Part shown: piece by piece, positions 12,971 through 25,090 of the stretch
Position numbering within the stretch: position 1 is the first letter of the stretch
Layout of the letters: every line of letters starts with the position of its first letter
NCBI RefSeq assembly: GCF_040115645.1
Contig: NC_089552.1
Coordinates: forward strand, 372,001 to 436,000
Origin: Euwallacea fornicatus
Taxonomy: Eukaryota; Arthropoda; Insecta; Coleoptera; Curculionidae
Reading direction: 5' to 3'
DNA length: 64,000 nt
Program-made: the position numbers and the translations under genes
Notes under the pieces: model-generated
Told to the model about the DNA's origin: nothing
What the model saw: only the letters and a program-made list of their open reading frames with translations
The model's database searches: none

Positions 12971-12997
12971 TTATCGGACGAAACTTTCCGGTGGACC
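12971..12997 (-). repeat. TIR of mariner (5' end of element)
   Basis: On the minus strand this reads GGTCCACCGGAAAG, then TTTCGTCCGATAA. It is flanked by TA. Confidence 0.7.
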
Positions 12998-15710
12998 TAA
13001 CGTTTCGCAAACTTTACAAATTGACGATACGCGAGCTTTGGTTCTGCCATTTTTCAATGAACTTTCGCCGGTGGTAACGGCGCTTTTTCCAAAAATCTCT
13101 TGGAGATCTTTCGGCTGTTCGTCGTCGTTCCAAGTCGAACGAACAAAAACGGCGAAGAGATGGTGAAGAAACGCGGCGCACCGACCGCCGAAATGAATCG
13201 AGTGATTTATCGATAAAATGCGAGTGAAGAACAATGTAAAAATGCCATTTTTGCACAGTTTTTCGAAATCCACGATTTACGTTTATTGTTGCCGCGGGGG
13301 GCGAATGCGCAAATATATATTTTCATTTTTTTATTTTATCGATGCAGCAAATGTATCGTGGAACGATGGTTTATCAATAGGAGTCGGAATACCAGCCTCG
13401 ATGCATCTTAATATAGAGGAAATACGGAATAAAAGATTTACTTTCGATGCGAAATAGTTTAAGATTGGAATTTTTAGCATTTACGCAGCAAGAGCGAGTG
13501 CCAACCCCGAACGCGAAGGAAACGATAAGTAATAAACTTACGGGAGGCAGTTTGAGGCAAATTCGCTGCGGCCCCGCTCCAAAAGTGTTAAATTCCAAAA
13601 TTTTCCGTTACAGATGGCGCAGGCCCTACGCACAGAGCACAACGGGGATCGCTCTATTCAGTTCCCTCAAATAGCAGAAGAATTGACAGAGACGCGGCCC
13701 GCAAACTACAGTTTAACTAATACTTAGCCTGACCAAGCAGTTCTCTTCGCTCAGAAATTTAGTAGTATAGAGAAGTTGTCCAGCAGCGCAGGGGACCACG
13801 TACTCGGCTCTTTTCACCAAGAAAGTAAATTAATAAGAAAAAATGTTATGAAATGTGCACGTGACTTTCAAAGGGATACGTGGCGAAATGTAACTACGTG
13901 ATCCGGAAACCGGGGCCGCAGCTCCCCATCCCTAATTCTTCGTTTATTAAGTCCACGTCGAATGTTTCGTATAAAATAAGCTGAAATTGACGATTTAAAC
14001 TGGAACTTAGGGAAAATCCAAGATTCATTAACCGTTTAAAAATTCGTTAATCCATCCATAAGAGGATATTCGCAGTGGAGCGCGCATTCGCTCTCTTTTA
14101 TGGAAATCCAAACTTAGGCCATTATTACTTTATTTACTCAATCCCATTTTTGAGAGGGTCACGCCGAGGGTCGAGGATGGTTTCGAAATATACCGTCGGA
14201 TGTAAACTGGGAAGTTAAAATTAGGATCGTCGACTTGATGAAGGTTTTTCCTTGACAGGTCGGATTTAAACTTGGGGCCAGTAATTTACAATTAGAATCA
14301 AGTTTAATGTCACGATTCAAGTTCTGCAATAAGCACATTTTATGTGGAAGTAACTGGTGCAAGTGGAAATTACCAAAAACCACTAGGAGCACAAATACAT
14401 TAATTGAGATGACTTTTCGTTTTGCCAGGCCGGAGTGGAGAGGTAATTATGAAACTCAGAGAATACCGTAGATTTTCGCCTTGGAAATCGTTAAAGCCAG
14501 TTTGGGACAATGAAACTGGAAACGCCGGTTTCCACTCGATTCGGGGCGCTCATTGATGCCATTTTTTCAAACTTCATATCGAAATAACTGAATGTAAAGC
14601 CGTAACATGCCACCAAACCGCTCTGTCTCGAGTCGCCGAGACCGTATCTCCCATTGAAGTGAACCCTAAAAATTAAGTTTCCTCTAACCTATCTCCTAAC
14701 TTTATTATATTAACTCAGTTTCCTTCGGAAGCCAGCTTCCAATTCGCTTTGGGATTACCTAGTGACATGGCTAAGTAATAAAATCCCCAAACAATTTTAA
14801 CGATTCCGTGTATCAAATGTCGAACATGGGTAGGGTAAATGATAAAATAGTGCCAGTTGCTGCAGCCCTGGGGTTCCGGCACACGTTCCTGTATTTCGGC
14901 CACGTACTCCCTTTATATAATACGTCATGTGCAGATTTCATAAAATATTTCTTCGAGTAATTTATTTTCTTGGTGAGAAAACACAAATACCCGCCTTTTT
15001 AGAGGTTGTCTCTCGTCGAATTAAGCCTAGCTTTATTGTATTGTCGAACAATTAAATTAAATCCTTTAATTAAAATTTGCTCTGGATCTTGATTCCGCTG
15101 CGGAAAAACTCCCTCGAATGAAAGCTTTAGCATGTCAAACTTTTCAATTTCGGGGCCCCAAATCAGCAGTGGATTCTCTCCCATGTAAACAATTCATATT
15201 TTAAAGTTAATATTGATGTTGTAATGATTAAAAACGCCTTACACCTATTCGCGGTTTCGGCGAAACGTATAGGAAATTTACAAAGCCCCATCCAATCGCT
15301 TGATGCAGGAATCCCTCATTTTGTTTTTGCAAACATGGAAAGCAATTTCGCTAAATCGATTACCAAAATGAGAATCGGTTTAATTCTACATTAATTTTAA
15401 AACAAGAAATTTCCCGAACTTGTTTTTGCCGCGCTTTTAATTTTTTCCCTAAACGCCGCGAGTTCCCTGGCCAATTTCCCGGTGGGAAGATCGCCGTTGA
15501 GGTGGGCGCGATCGGTGAACTCAGAAATGGGACGAGCTCGGACGATGACCAACAACAACAATAATAACGCGGCCACGACGGCGGTGGCAGATCTGCCCAA
15601 CGAAAACCTCCCCCCGAGGACGAAATTCACGTTTTTTTTGTTTTTTTTTTTTTTTTGTAGAGGCTCAAGTTGCTCTGCTGCCGCCGAACACGGCTCCGAG
15701 CCGAGCTTCG

Positions 15711-15840
15711 TCTCGCCCAGGAGATGGAGCTCGAGTCTCGCCCAGGAGATGGAGCTCGAGTCTCGCCCAGGAGATGGAGCTCGAGTCTCGCCCAGGAGAT
15801 GGAGCTCGAGTCTCGCCCACGAGATGGAGCTCGAGTCTCG
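15711..15840 (+). repeat. 25-bp minisatellite, five units
   Basis: Units of 25 bp start TCTCGCCCAGGAGATGGAGC at 15711, 15736, 15761, 15786 and 15811. The last full unit has one change (CCCACGAG), and a sixth unit breaks off after TCTCG. Because 25 is not a multiple of three and no unit holds a stop, all frames stay open across it. This explains the stack of overlapping frames here. A T-rich tract (about 15633-15657) lies just upstream. Confidence 0.92.
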
Positions 15841-16395
15841 CGACAGAAGTACCAGCGAGGGAGCGAAAGTGGACGTCGGCACCGAGTTCAGATCGACTTT
15901 CCGAAATTGTACACAGTTCAACCCCATCGAATGAAAAACGCTCAGTTCTTTGCGTGGAGATAATAACGTTAAAGTCCTTGCGGCGAGCAAAAGTGACGTT
16001 ACACCCATGATGGACTGTGCCACCTCCGGGCAAAAAATCGAGGGCCTTTTAAATAATGGGAACGGCACTAAATTAAATAAAGACCCGACAAAAATATTAG
16101 AGGGACAAATTTATAACACACTTAAAAACCTAAAAATAGTTTCACGGACGTGCAGGAAAATATTGCAGTAAATCATTTTTGGTCCTAAAGCACATGCGTG
16201 CAACGAATACTGCTGCAATATCTAGGAAAATAACAAACTACAATAAAGTGGGTTTTAGTGGTAAATGCGCCTCTCCTATTATATGTCCACTTTAAAAGTT
16301 AAGCCGTATAAGATCGTGGATCTTATCATGGCGTATGCATGTAAATACGCGCCCTAAGAGCTAAATGCTGTAACCATCTGTACTTTGTACATATA

Positions 16396-16689
16396 CGGGG
16401 TGAGTCGGGAGGATCGTGCCAAACTTCAGGAGCGTGTTGTGCATGAAAAATAAATGTAAAAAAACTCAAATGTTGTCATCCGATTTTCGTTTGTTTACAA
16501 GTTATAGCGTAAATAAAATTAAAACATAAAAATTAAAAAAATTATAAATTTCATAGGAAATTCCATAAATGAACACCCTGTATCTTCTTAATGAAGCATT
16601 ATTGGAATATGGTTTATATAGGGAGTCATATTATTTTTCAATGTACTATTACCCACTGAAATATAATGAAACACTTGTGGGACACCCTG
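16396..16689. repeat. Short repeat with ACACCCTGTATA terminus, MITE-like
   Basis: The left side begins CGGGGTGAGTCGGGAGGATC after TA; the right side ends GGGACACCCTG before TA. Only the outer 8-9 bp are inverted partners. A second internal ACACCCTGTAT occurs near 16574-16585. Such ends are frequent in insect non-autonomous DNA elements. This may be two fragments rather than one element. Confidence 0.35.
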
Positions 16690-18690
16690 TATATATATAA
16701 ATGTTTCTTTCGAAAAGCTATAGGGATTTGCCCTTCAAAAGCGAGCAATAAAGGATTCTTTCAGGTGAATTGCGTAAAAAGGAGTTTTCACCAGTTTGCG
16801 GAACCTGCGAACGTTCAGCCGCGGACCGAGTCTACGTGGCGCTTCGCTCGCAAGGCGCCGAACGTCGTCCCTCCAGGAAAACCTCCATATCGGGGCTTTT
16901 ATTAATGGCTTTCGTGAAACAATAAGCCGATTCAACAATATATAACATTCTTCCAGAATGCAGTAACGTCATAATTGGAAAACGTACTCACAGAGGAAAA
17001 TTCGGAAAGTGACTCGCTCGCCCGGCGACCAGGTAGCTGCTGCCGTCGCGATTTTAGACGTGTTGGCCGTACGAAAGTAATACGTAGGAAAAAGCCTCTG
17101 GATGGAGTTTTAAAATTCCCAATGTTTCAAGCGCTGTTTTGAATAAAAAAGATTAAAGTAGAAAATATCAAATCTCCGTTCTTGTTACGGCGGAGCTCTG
17201 GAATTTGATAAATTGAAATGATAAGAATAAAAGGGTTTTTCCTAAGCTCAAAAAGGGATAAGGTTTTTCTCAACTGCAAGAAAAACATTTGTAAGACTTT
17301 CGACAATATTTTATTATTGTGGGCATTCGATGGTTAATAAATATGGATTTGTATGCTCGAAGTTGTCCAAATCTCATCGAAATTGCGAAGCACCAAAGTC
17401 TTTAAGTTCTTGGGGAAACGAATACAATTACCTAATTTCCTCTAGATATGGCAGCCGACAGGCCTTTGCTTTATCCCTTTTCTAAGCCGACTGGGCCTGT
17501 AATCCCAAAGCCGGAGGAAGGATTTGGGGTCACAACGTATGATTTAGTTTCCAGATCAAACCTAATACCGCTTTCCTAAAATTGAAATTCTTACCATGGG
17601 AGTTTGATGTCACGTCTATAACATTGTTATGTTGAGATTTCCGAGGATCATATACATATGTATGTATTGACACCGCGGCCCGAAATAAACCTCTAATTTC
17701 CAATTTAAAACGGGCAATGGTAAGGAGGTCGGGGTTCAAATTTAGGAAAATTTATCTAACGCCTATAAAATCGCGAAGTGAAACGTTGTAATGTTTATGG
17801 ATGTTATAAACCTTGAATTTACAGCACGACGAGCAACCGAGAAGAGCATTTTATTGCGTGGCCTTACCGAAGTTTTTAGGCAGGCAAGAAGTCCTATAAT
17901 TACAAATTAACATCCCAATTCGGGACAAGAATAAGCTTATTACAGACAAAAAACCGTTTCCCTCAGAACAATAGCTTCCCGGTTGCGTAATTAATGGACT
18001 CGGTTTGTAAAAATGGAATTTAAAGTCGTAGCTCGTAACTGTTAGATGGCTTTCTTAGAATGTTACGTACTTTTAATCCCTTGCTCGCAATTTTGAGCTG
18101 CTAAAAAACTTTCATCGCGAGCTTTTTAATTTTCGTTTTACAGAAGCAAGATTTGTGGACTTATTTTAAAGCCCAAATTCCCGGCTTTGAAACCCTGCCC
18201 GTTTCAAATAAGCATCGCAGATTAACCACAATGGGTAATTTTTCATAATTATTCCGATACTTTGGAGTAAGTTGCATAATACAAGAGCAGCTATTGTTTC
18301 AAAAACTTTAACAACTACCGTTTTTGCTCATTGCAAACAATAGCACGCGATTCTAATTGGAAGGGAAATCGTTTTCTTCAGTTTCCTTGGCAATTAATCT
18401 CAATCGGATTTTCATTAATAAGCCGAACGAAATTAATTACTTCGTTTTCAAAAAAACATTTAATTTGCTCGCGGCAAAAACAACGAACCTCAGTAGAAAG
18501 TGGAATCATTTGCGTTTCTTGGCTAGATTGCAACCGCCTCTGAGGAATTAGGTTTTCCGACGCTGGTAAAGACACATTACGTTCGAGATCTGTTTTAGAA
18601 ATCCGACTATTTCAGGAAAAATCTCGCACCGATCCGGATGAATATTTTCCAAAAATAATTGGAAAGTTCGCGAATTGAACGACGAATTTA

Positions 18691-19522
18691 CCAGGTGCGC
18701 GACTAAGTTCCCGGGTTTCGCACATGGATGGCGCCAACGACGCGTGTAATCGACAAAATGGCGGAAACCGCGTTTTGTTTGTAGCTCAAGACGGTTGTCA
18801 TCGACAACCAGTTGGAATGTCAACGTTCGTCGCAACGCAAAGCAATTTCTTCTGACGAAGACGTCGAGTTCTGTGCGAAATAAACAACATTTGCGGGAGG
18901 TTTCGCTTTAATTTGAAAGAAAAATGCAGCCGAAGCACGTCATTTGCTCGAGGAGGCCTGCGACCGACGCGCACCATCGAAAGCTGCTTGTGAAGATCGG
19001 TTTAAGCGCTTCAGAGGGGGCGACTTCGACGTCGGGGACGAGAAGCGCTCCGGAAGACCGAAATCAACTGAAGACGCCGACCTGCGGGCGTCATCGGATG
19101 AAGACGACACGCGAACACCAGATCGACTTGCGGAGGCTTTAAACGTGGCTCACCAAGGTATTTCCGCACGTTCGAGTGCCACGGGAAAAATTCAAAAAGA
19201 GGGAAAAGGGGTGCCGCAAGGGTAGAACTGAGAGACATATAGAACCACCGCCGAAATTTCGCTTGTTCCGATCGATGGCCCATGGCGTGGCAGGGGGGCT
19301 GCACTTGGGCAATTTCGAGGAAGTGCAAAATTGGTCGGACGAACGGTTTCGGCCCGAAGACGCGCCATTTTACCGTCGAGGTATCTGTGTACTGCCAGAG
19401 ATGTGGCAACAATGCGCAGATGGAGAGGGACAATACTTCGAATATACCGTTTTTTGTGTTTCTCTTAAAATTGTCCATTTTTCATTGATTGAAAAAACCG
19501 GGAGACCTAGTTGCGCACCTAG
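18691..19522 (+). mobile_element. 832-bp non-autonomous mariner, copy 1
   Basis: TIRs of about 28 bp (CCAGGTGCGCGACTAAGTTC from 18691; the minus-strand partner CTAGGTGCGCAACTAGGTCT from 19522) are flanked by TA on both sides (18689-18690, 19523-19524). Inside, the frame at 18944-19225 encodes a mariner DNA-binding region (HLLEEACDRRAPSKAACEDR ... SGRPK ... KIQKEGKGVP). A second frame near 19240-19450 encodes only the extreme C-terminus (LFRSMAHGVAGG ... RRGICVLPEMWQ). The catalytic core between them is missing. The element cannot make transposase and would have been moved by a full-length relative. A second copy of the same length lies at 39694-40525. Confidence 0.9.
18944..19225 (+). pseudogene. 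mariner transposase N-terminal fragment
   Basis: This encodes the HTH and linker part of mariner transposase: ACEDRFKRFRGGDFDVGDEK, SGRPKSTEDADL, then LAEALNVAHQGIS, the second HTH. It ends in a stop soon after KGVPQG, where the family continues into the catalytic domain. There is no ATG at the natural start. A TGA and frameshift upstream near 18920 break the protein in both copies of this family. It is most likely a relic carried along by the non-autonomous element. Confidence 0.75.
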
Positions 19523-19563
19523 TAAATGTGGGTAAATGACATACGGACATGTGCACGCAGATA

Positions 19564-20971
19564 CATTCAATCGAACTTATATGGAATCACCCAGTATTTT
19601 ACAGAAAGTCGTGTTTACTGATTTGTATTTGCATTCAAATAAAGTAATATTGTATATATTGATAAACAACATTTAATTCAATAACTTATTAATGTTGGTA
19701 CATCGGCAGTATAGATTTCATTAATTTAATAATCGCGCCTCGGGTTCTCTCATTTGAATTTTTTGTTTTAAACTGCCTTAAAATGCCTTTTGTGGGATTA
19801 TCTGATGTACAGAGAGGAAGAATAATTGCGTTAGTGAAGCCGAGAATGCCTCAAAGAATTGTCGCCCGAGCAGATGGTGTTTCGCAGGGGGTGGTTTCGA
19901 AAACTTATTCAAGGTACTTGGAATTAGACACGTTTCAAATCGGGCCAAGAAGAGGTTGCCAAGACCTCACTACAGATCAGCGAGTCCGATTTTTAGTGCA
20001 AATAGCTGGAAGAAATCCAACGGCAACAATTTCAGAGCTTCAAAGGCAATTTCTACAAGCGACGGAGATACGCGTATCCATGGAAACGATTAGAAAACGA
20101 CTTGGAGCTAGAGAATTATTTAGTCGAAGGCCACTAAAAGTCCCCCAATTGACGAGACAACATAAACGCGATAGATTAAATTTGTGTTTACAGCACCAAT
20201 ATTGGACAATGGACGGAATGGCGAAACGTCCTGTTTTCGGACGAGACCGGGATTGGTCTTAGACCTGATGATCGGCGATTTCACGTTTTAAGAGGCCGTA
20301 GAAGGCAAGCCAGGCTCCGAACTGCCCGAAATACGGTGGGGGGGCAGTAACGTTTCGGGGCGGCATAACGATAGGAGAAAAAAAAAGGCCCATTCGGCCC
20401 ACCTTAACTGGACGGAGGTACGTAGATTTGGTGCTCCCACCAGTAATAACAACTCGGAGAGAATTTTTTATTTAGGCGCGACAATGCCCCACTGCGTACC
20501 AGTAGTGGCCTGCTTAGTCTCCGGACCTGAATCCCGTAGAGCATTTATGGAACACGATTAAAGGAAAGGTTAGGGCCCGCCAACTCAGTCCGGGAAATGC
20601 AGAGCAACCGATGCAAGCGGTTCTTGAAGAATGGAGAAATCTTCCTCGAGGAAAAACTGACAGCCTTTCAAGGCGCATGCCCCGTCGCATTCGTCCTTGC
20701 ACTGAAGCTAGGGGTGGAAGTGCAGATTGCTGAAACACCCGGAGAGTCTACGATTTCATTCATCATTTGAATTTCTCACAAATCGCGCTTTTACAAAATG
20801 AGGGCTTTCGGTTTGTTTCCGTTGCTCCACACAGAATCGTTTTTTTTTTCTTTGAATTCTTGCAATATAAATGTTTTTTGGGCCTGATCTTTGAATTTCC
20901 GGAACCCGATCCCCACCGAAAGTCGGTTCTTTGCGAAATACCGGATGATTCGGTATAAGTTTGATCGAGCG
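19564..20971 (+). mobile_element. Tc1-like transposon, degraded
   Basis: TIRs of about 37-45 bp (CATTCAATCGAACTTATATG from 19564; the minus-strand partner CGCTCGATCAAACTTATACC from 20971) are flanked by TA at 19562-19563 and 20972-20973. The shared core is AACTTATA--GAATCA-CC-GTATTT. The 1408-bp copy is shorter than a normal member because of internal deletions in the transposase. It starts only 41 bp after the end of the neighbouring mariner derivative. Confidence 0.82.
19783..20733 (+). pseudogene. Tc1-like transposase, frameshifted and internally deleted
   Basis: The start is the ATG at 19783 (MPFVGLSDVQRGRIIALVKP). Paired HTH regions follow (QRIVARADGVSQGVVSKTYS; ATISELQRQFLQATEIRVSM), then the linker LFSRRPLKVPQLTRQHKRDR. 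The frame shifts near 20200. The first catalytic block continues in another frame as EWRNVLFSDETGIGLRPDDR, with the Asp present. The second block (RRDNAPLRT) is fused almost directly to the third (SPDLNPVEHLWNTIKGKVRA), so about 25-30 codons are lost between them. It ends with a TGA at 20731-20733 after an arginine-rich tail. The copy is inactive. The family is a common insect Tc1 group. Confidence 0.85.
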
Positions 20972-21925
20972 TATTTCAGAGTGCGGGGAAGGGCCAACGC
21001 AAACCAGCTTAACCGATATAAATTTAATATCGGCGTAATTTATTCTAATATGAATTTGGACGAGTTTTTGCCGATTTGTCCTTCTCTCTTTACATGGGAA
21101 CGCAAAAAATGAGCCAATTTGGTTTAAGTCGGTGGGCCCTTCAGCCGTGGAAGTTTTATTTGCAAAAAATTCTAGGGTCTTCATTTTATCTCAAGCCCTC
21201 CAATTTGGTCCTTTCGCAGGAATGCAAATGTTCGAACAATAGCGAATATAAGTGCCCAGTTTGCCTTCCAATTAAAATGTATCCGTTACCTGGTTCTTCT
21301 TACCTAGAAGTAATTTCGAAAGTGACAATTACGAACTGCGTCCTCAACGCTTCGGGCCACAAAGAAAGCTGTCCGAAGTTTGAGGCTCTTTTTATTTATG
21401 AAGGCTTCTAAAAGTTGTTTACTAAGGCGAAATTCGGATAATTAATCTCTGAACAGAACTGAGTTTTCTTTTTATCATGCGGAACTTTTCCGACGTTTAG
21501 CGATAACTCTATACTGGTTGAACGATAAATTACAAATTTCCTCACGGTTTAATATATTTGAAGAACATCCTACACTTTTAATTAGGCAAAACTTTAACTG
21601 AAATGCAGCAATTCGTTCCCTGGGTAATACAAGGTGTGTCTTGCATTCGTTTAAATAATTAGCACCTTAATTACCAAGTTGCTGTATGAAAACAAATTCT
21701 TGATTTAATGTTGAAATGTTTCCCGTTTCCATGTAGGTGTATTTATTCAAATTTTGTTTTTCTTCCATTATAGTGAGTGCGAAGTGGAAACTCTCAAATT
21801 TTACAGGATGAGCTTTGCGAGCGGGGAAATAACAACCAATTACAGATAAACCAAAAAGGCGGTCTATAGGGACTGAATATCGAATCGTCATACAAATTTA
21901 AAAACCATCGCAATTCCATGGGTAC

Positions 21926-21946
21926 TTTTTTTTTTTTTTTTTTTTT
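21926..21946 (+). repeat. Poly-T tract (21 nt)
   Basis: Uninterrupted run of T. Confidence 0.9.
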
Positions 21947-23739
21947 AATGGAATTTCCAATCGCGCGACGCACAATGGGCGGGGTCGAAATAAGGGAGAC
22001 GTTCGTCCTGGAGGGAACACCATGTCACCGTGGGTGCGAGCCCCTCGCCTAACCAGCGGGATCGTCTGGACGATAAGAAAAAATCGACTTCCTCCGTGCG
22101 AAAGCTGAAACGCTTTCAATTCTCTGAGCGCCGACCTCCTCGAGATTCCAAAATGTCTTCCGCAAAGTTCCAAACACTCATATGTGTGTATTGATTAAAC
22201 GACTCGCATCGATCTCAGTTTTCCTACTACCGCCATACAAACTTCCTCAAGTTTAATTTTGGTCAAGTTTGTTGCTGAGGAATATTATGTTAGAGATACT
22301 AACTTTGGCAGTTTATCAATAACGTAGTGCCCTTGTTACACGAAGTTATGAAACTGCTTGCATCCATCGTTTCAATTTTTTTTAGCTGCAAAATCTAATT
22401 AGTTAGCCTTAATTACCCAACTTAGGTGATGCACGATCACCTAATTGGTATCTCGGATCGGTTTTTCAGCCGAGGAACCCTCGGTACTGCCTGGATATTT
22501 CCTCGGTTCGACAGATTTATTGCGCCGGGAAACGTGCTGTAGGTATCTGGATAAGTAGAGTGGTCAATTATTTATTAGATATGTCACCACATCCAAAACC
22601 GATGAAATACTATGAATTTTCCTACATCAATTATATTGGGAATTGCAGCCACAAGCGAGTACGCTATTGTTATGATTTATTGACTGTGTATGTTAGGCCC
22701 CTTTGAGGCAATTAATCACTTTCGAATGACGTAGTGAAATGTCGTTCACTAACCATATTGCCGGGGTTTGATATTACAATCCGCTTAATTTGCTATGTTG
22801 GGAGGCAGAATTTGAGACTAAAGTCAATAACTACCTCAAAACTGAAACTCGTTAAAGTCTTTTACAAAGCAATCTGCTCAATTTTTACCAGAGGAATTTC
22901 TTTTATTTTTTATGCAATTTAGAAATTGCTGATTTTAACGCGGCAATCGTCATTCCTCGGCGGACTTTGCTCGCTTACCAGTCCTGTGTGTGCCCTTTGA
23001 GGAAGTTTCTTAAACGACGAGCGGGACAAAGCGTGCCCAGAGAGAAACCAAGAATCGCAACGAAAAGAACTTCCAACGATTTGGGTAAGAGTGGCAGCAT
23101 GAAGGGCGCAAACCCAGGGCCGAAGACCGGCCTTGTCGTTTCCGAGTTTCGTCGGCGTCGTTTCAAAATCGTTCCCGAATCGACTTGAAAATTAATCGAA
23201 AACGGATCGACATGGAAACCCACACGAGTCTCGCTGCTAGAAGCGCTTTCAAAACGGTTTCAGTTTTCCGCCAGTGGATAATTCGTCGTAATGCGAAACT
23301 AGCAATCTCGCGCCCTGATACTCAGGGGGTGTGTATTCGCGCGCCCCCCAGATATTCAACGTTTCGGCCCCTTGAAGTCTTGTGATCGTCCGCATCGACA
23401 CTCCAAATTTGAGTTTCCCATCGAGTCAAATCCGAGACTCACGTTATTGTACTGCCGAGGCCGTGTTCCCACGCGCGCCGCCTTACCGCTCACTTTCATA
23501 TCCAAGGTCCGGCTCACGCAACACTGTATTTTATTGATCGCGTTCAATGTCAATGGTCTTCCGATAAATCTTCCTTAGTTTCCGCTTTTGGGTTCGTTGC
23601 CTCCAATTAGCGCATATATAAGATTTCTAGAAACTATCGCATTTGCGAAAATATCGGATGGTCAACGGCCGTTTCTTGCAACGCCAATTTGCAACGTTGC
23701 AAAATCGAAATTACCGTTCTGTGGTCATTTGCGGTAATC

Positions 23740-23776
23740 CACACATACACACACACATCTATATATATATATATAA
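23740..23776 (+). repeat. (AC)n-(AT)n compound microsatellite
   Basis: CACACATACACACACACATC is followed by eight AT units. Confidence 0.9.
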
Positions 23777-24793
23777 TATTAAATGTATCCAAGGACACAA
23801 TAAGCCAGGATGGTTCTGTATCGAAAAACCCCGAGTCTAACGAACTTATTCAGCAAATATTCTATACTCGATTTCTCGACTTCTACATACATCAAAAGGC
23901 CTTGCCTTTCCACGTGATTGGACATGTTTTATTGTGTCAAACGAATGAGATCCAAACCAAGAATACGGGGTTGTTAAACGATTTAAACCCTCTGAGCGGA
24001 TTTAGATGATTGCCCCGCCGTATTTTAGACATTGACCAGAATATCAAAGTCAGCCCGTTTCAAACTTAGTTTAGAAATATCTCTGTCAAACTTGCTCATT
24101 TGAGATTAAAGCAGTTTGAGGATCGACAGGCCTTTTTCCATGGCGGCTTTCCTCGAAAATCAATTATCGACCTAAGTCGAATGTGTCCTGCAGAATTAAG
24201 CAATCACTAGTGAATTCCACGGAACTTTACACTTGAACACTTAGACGAAAACTAACTAGATTTATTGACCATTTCGTTTTGATATACCGCGCCCTCACCA
24301 TGATATATTAACGTTGTCATTTCTTTGCGAGCTGGCTTCAGATACATATGCAGCAAATATTTGAGCTTCCGCCACGTCTAGGATTTTATATCTGCTAGTT
24401 TATGGTTGGGCTTTGTGTATCCTGGTGAATCTGCCCTTGTTTGAATGATGTATCGAGTTGTCACACATATCATCGAATATCTAATCTGCCCGAAGCAGGG
24501 TCCGCTGCACGAACATCGTCGCAACCGAAGAAATAGTAAACGTCGGGCATACTCGGTGACGTTGGAAGCGTCCCACCCTGTAGGTATAATTTTTTCGAAT
24601 TGACGTTTCGGCAACGAAATTACCATACTAGAGATGCATTTCTGTGCCCCCGCAATCGGGCATCGATTTGTAAATATCCATTTTTTTGGAAAACGGTCCG
24701 TCCTAACGCGATGAACGAAATTTGAGGGCCTTTTTTCCTGAAAAGTGCTTGGGAATCGGCAATTTGATTTCCAAAATAAATAATTGTCACTAA

Positions 24794-24812
24794 GAGGAGG
24801 AGGAGGAGGAGG
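24794..24812 (+). repeat. (GAG)n microsatellite
   Basis: Six tandem GAG/AGG units. Confidence 0.9.
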
Positions 24813-25090
24813 TAGGAGACCCCCCGTATGTGACGACCCTGACTAAAATTTGCAATTATTGACGCAAAGAAAGTTCTCCCGTTCTAACGTGTCAAAATAT
24901 ACCGAATTTTTAAATTTTAACACGAACCGTTTCGAAAATATTGCAAAAAAAACCATCTTCAGAGGTCCTCCTTTGAAGGGTTCTAACCCCTTTAAGAAGC
25001 ATTTTTTTGGAGTATGTTTATAAGAACTTTTTTATTATTTCAACCTCTAGAATCACCTCCTAAAATACTTCAACGTTATTTCCGGACACC

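Larger units (their letters stand above)
11787..12997 (-). mobile_element. mariner element, degraded
   Basis: The inverted repeats GCTCTACCGGAAAGTCCTGT (from 11787) and, on the minus strand, GGTCCACCGGAAAGTTTCGT (from 12997 down) match through the core ACCGGAAAG and again at GTCCGAT. A TA follows on the right (12998-12999); the left target reads CA (11785-11786), one mutation away. The 1211-bp length is close to the usual 1.3 kb of mariner. The transposase lies on the minus strand, with frameshifts and stops. Confidence 0.82.
13000..18690. other. Non-coding stretch with a minisatellite and a small repeat
   Basis: No exon is recognised. Contents are a 25-bp minisatellite (15711-15840) and a short repeat with CGGGGTG/ACACCCTG ends (16396-16689). 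The long overlapping open frames between 15397 and 16068 come from the minisatellite and are not credible genes. Confidence 0.5.
20974..25090. other. Non-coding stretch with simple repeats
   Basis: No exon or full element is recognised. It holds a T tract (21926-21946), an (AC)/(AT) microsatellite and a GAG microsatellite. The last 500 bp, ending in GGACACCCTGTATA near 25095, has the texture of an insect transposon end, but no partner end was found. Confidence 0.45.

Noticed and set aside
15397..16068. Frames of up to 223 codons on both strands
   Set aside because: They exist because the 25-bp minisatellite has no stops in any frame; the flanking parts show no protein family.
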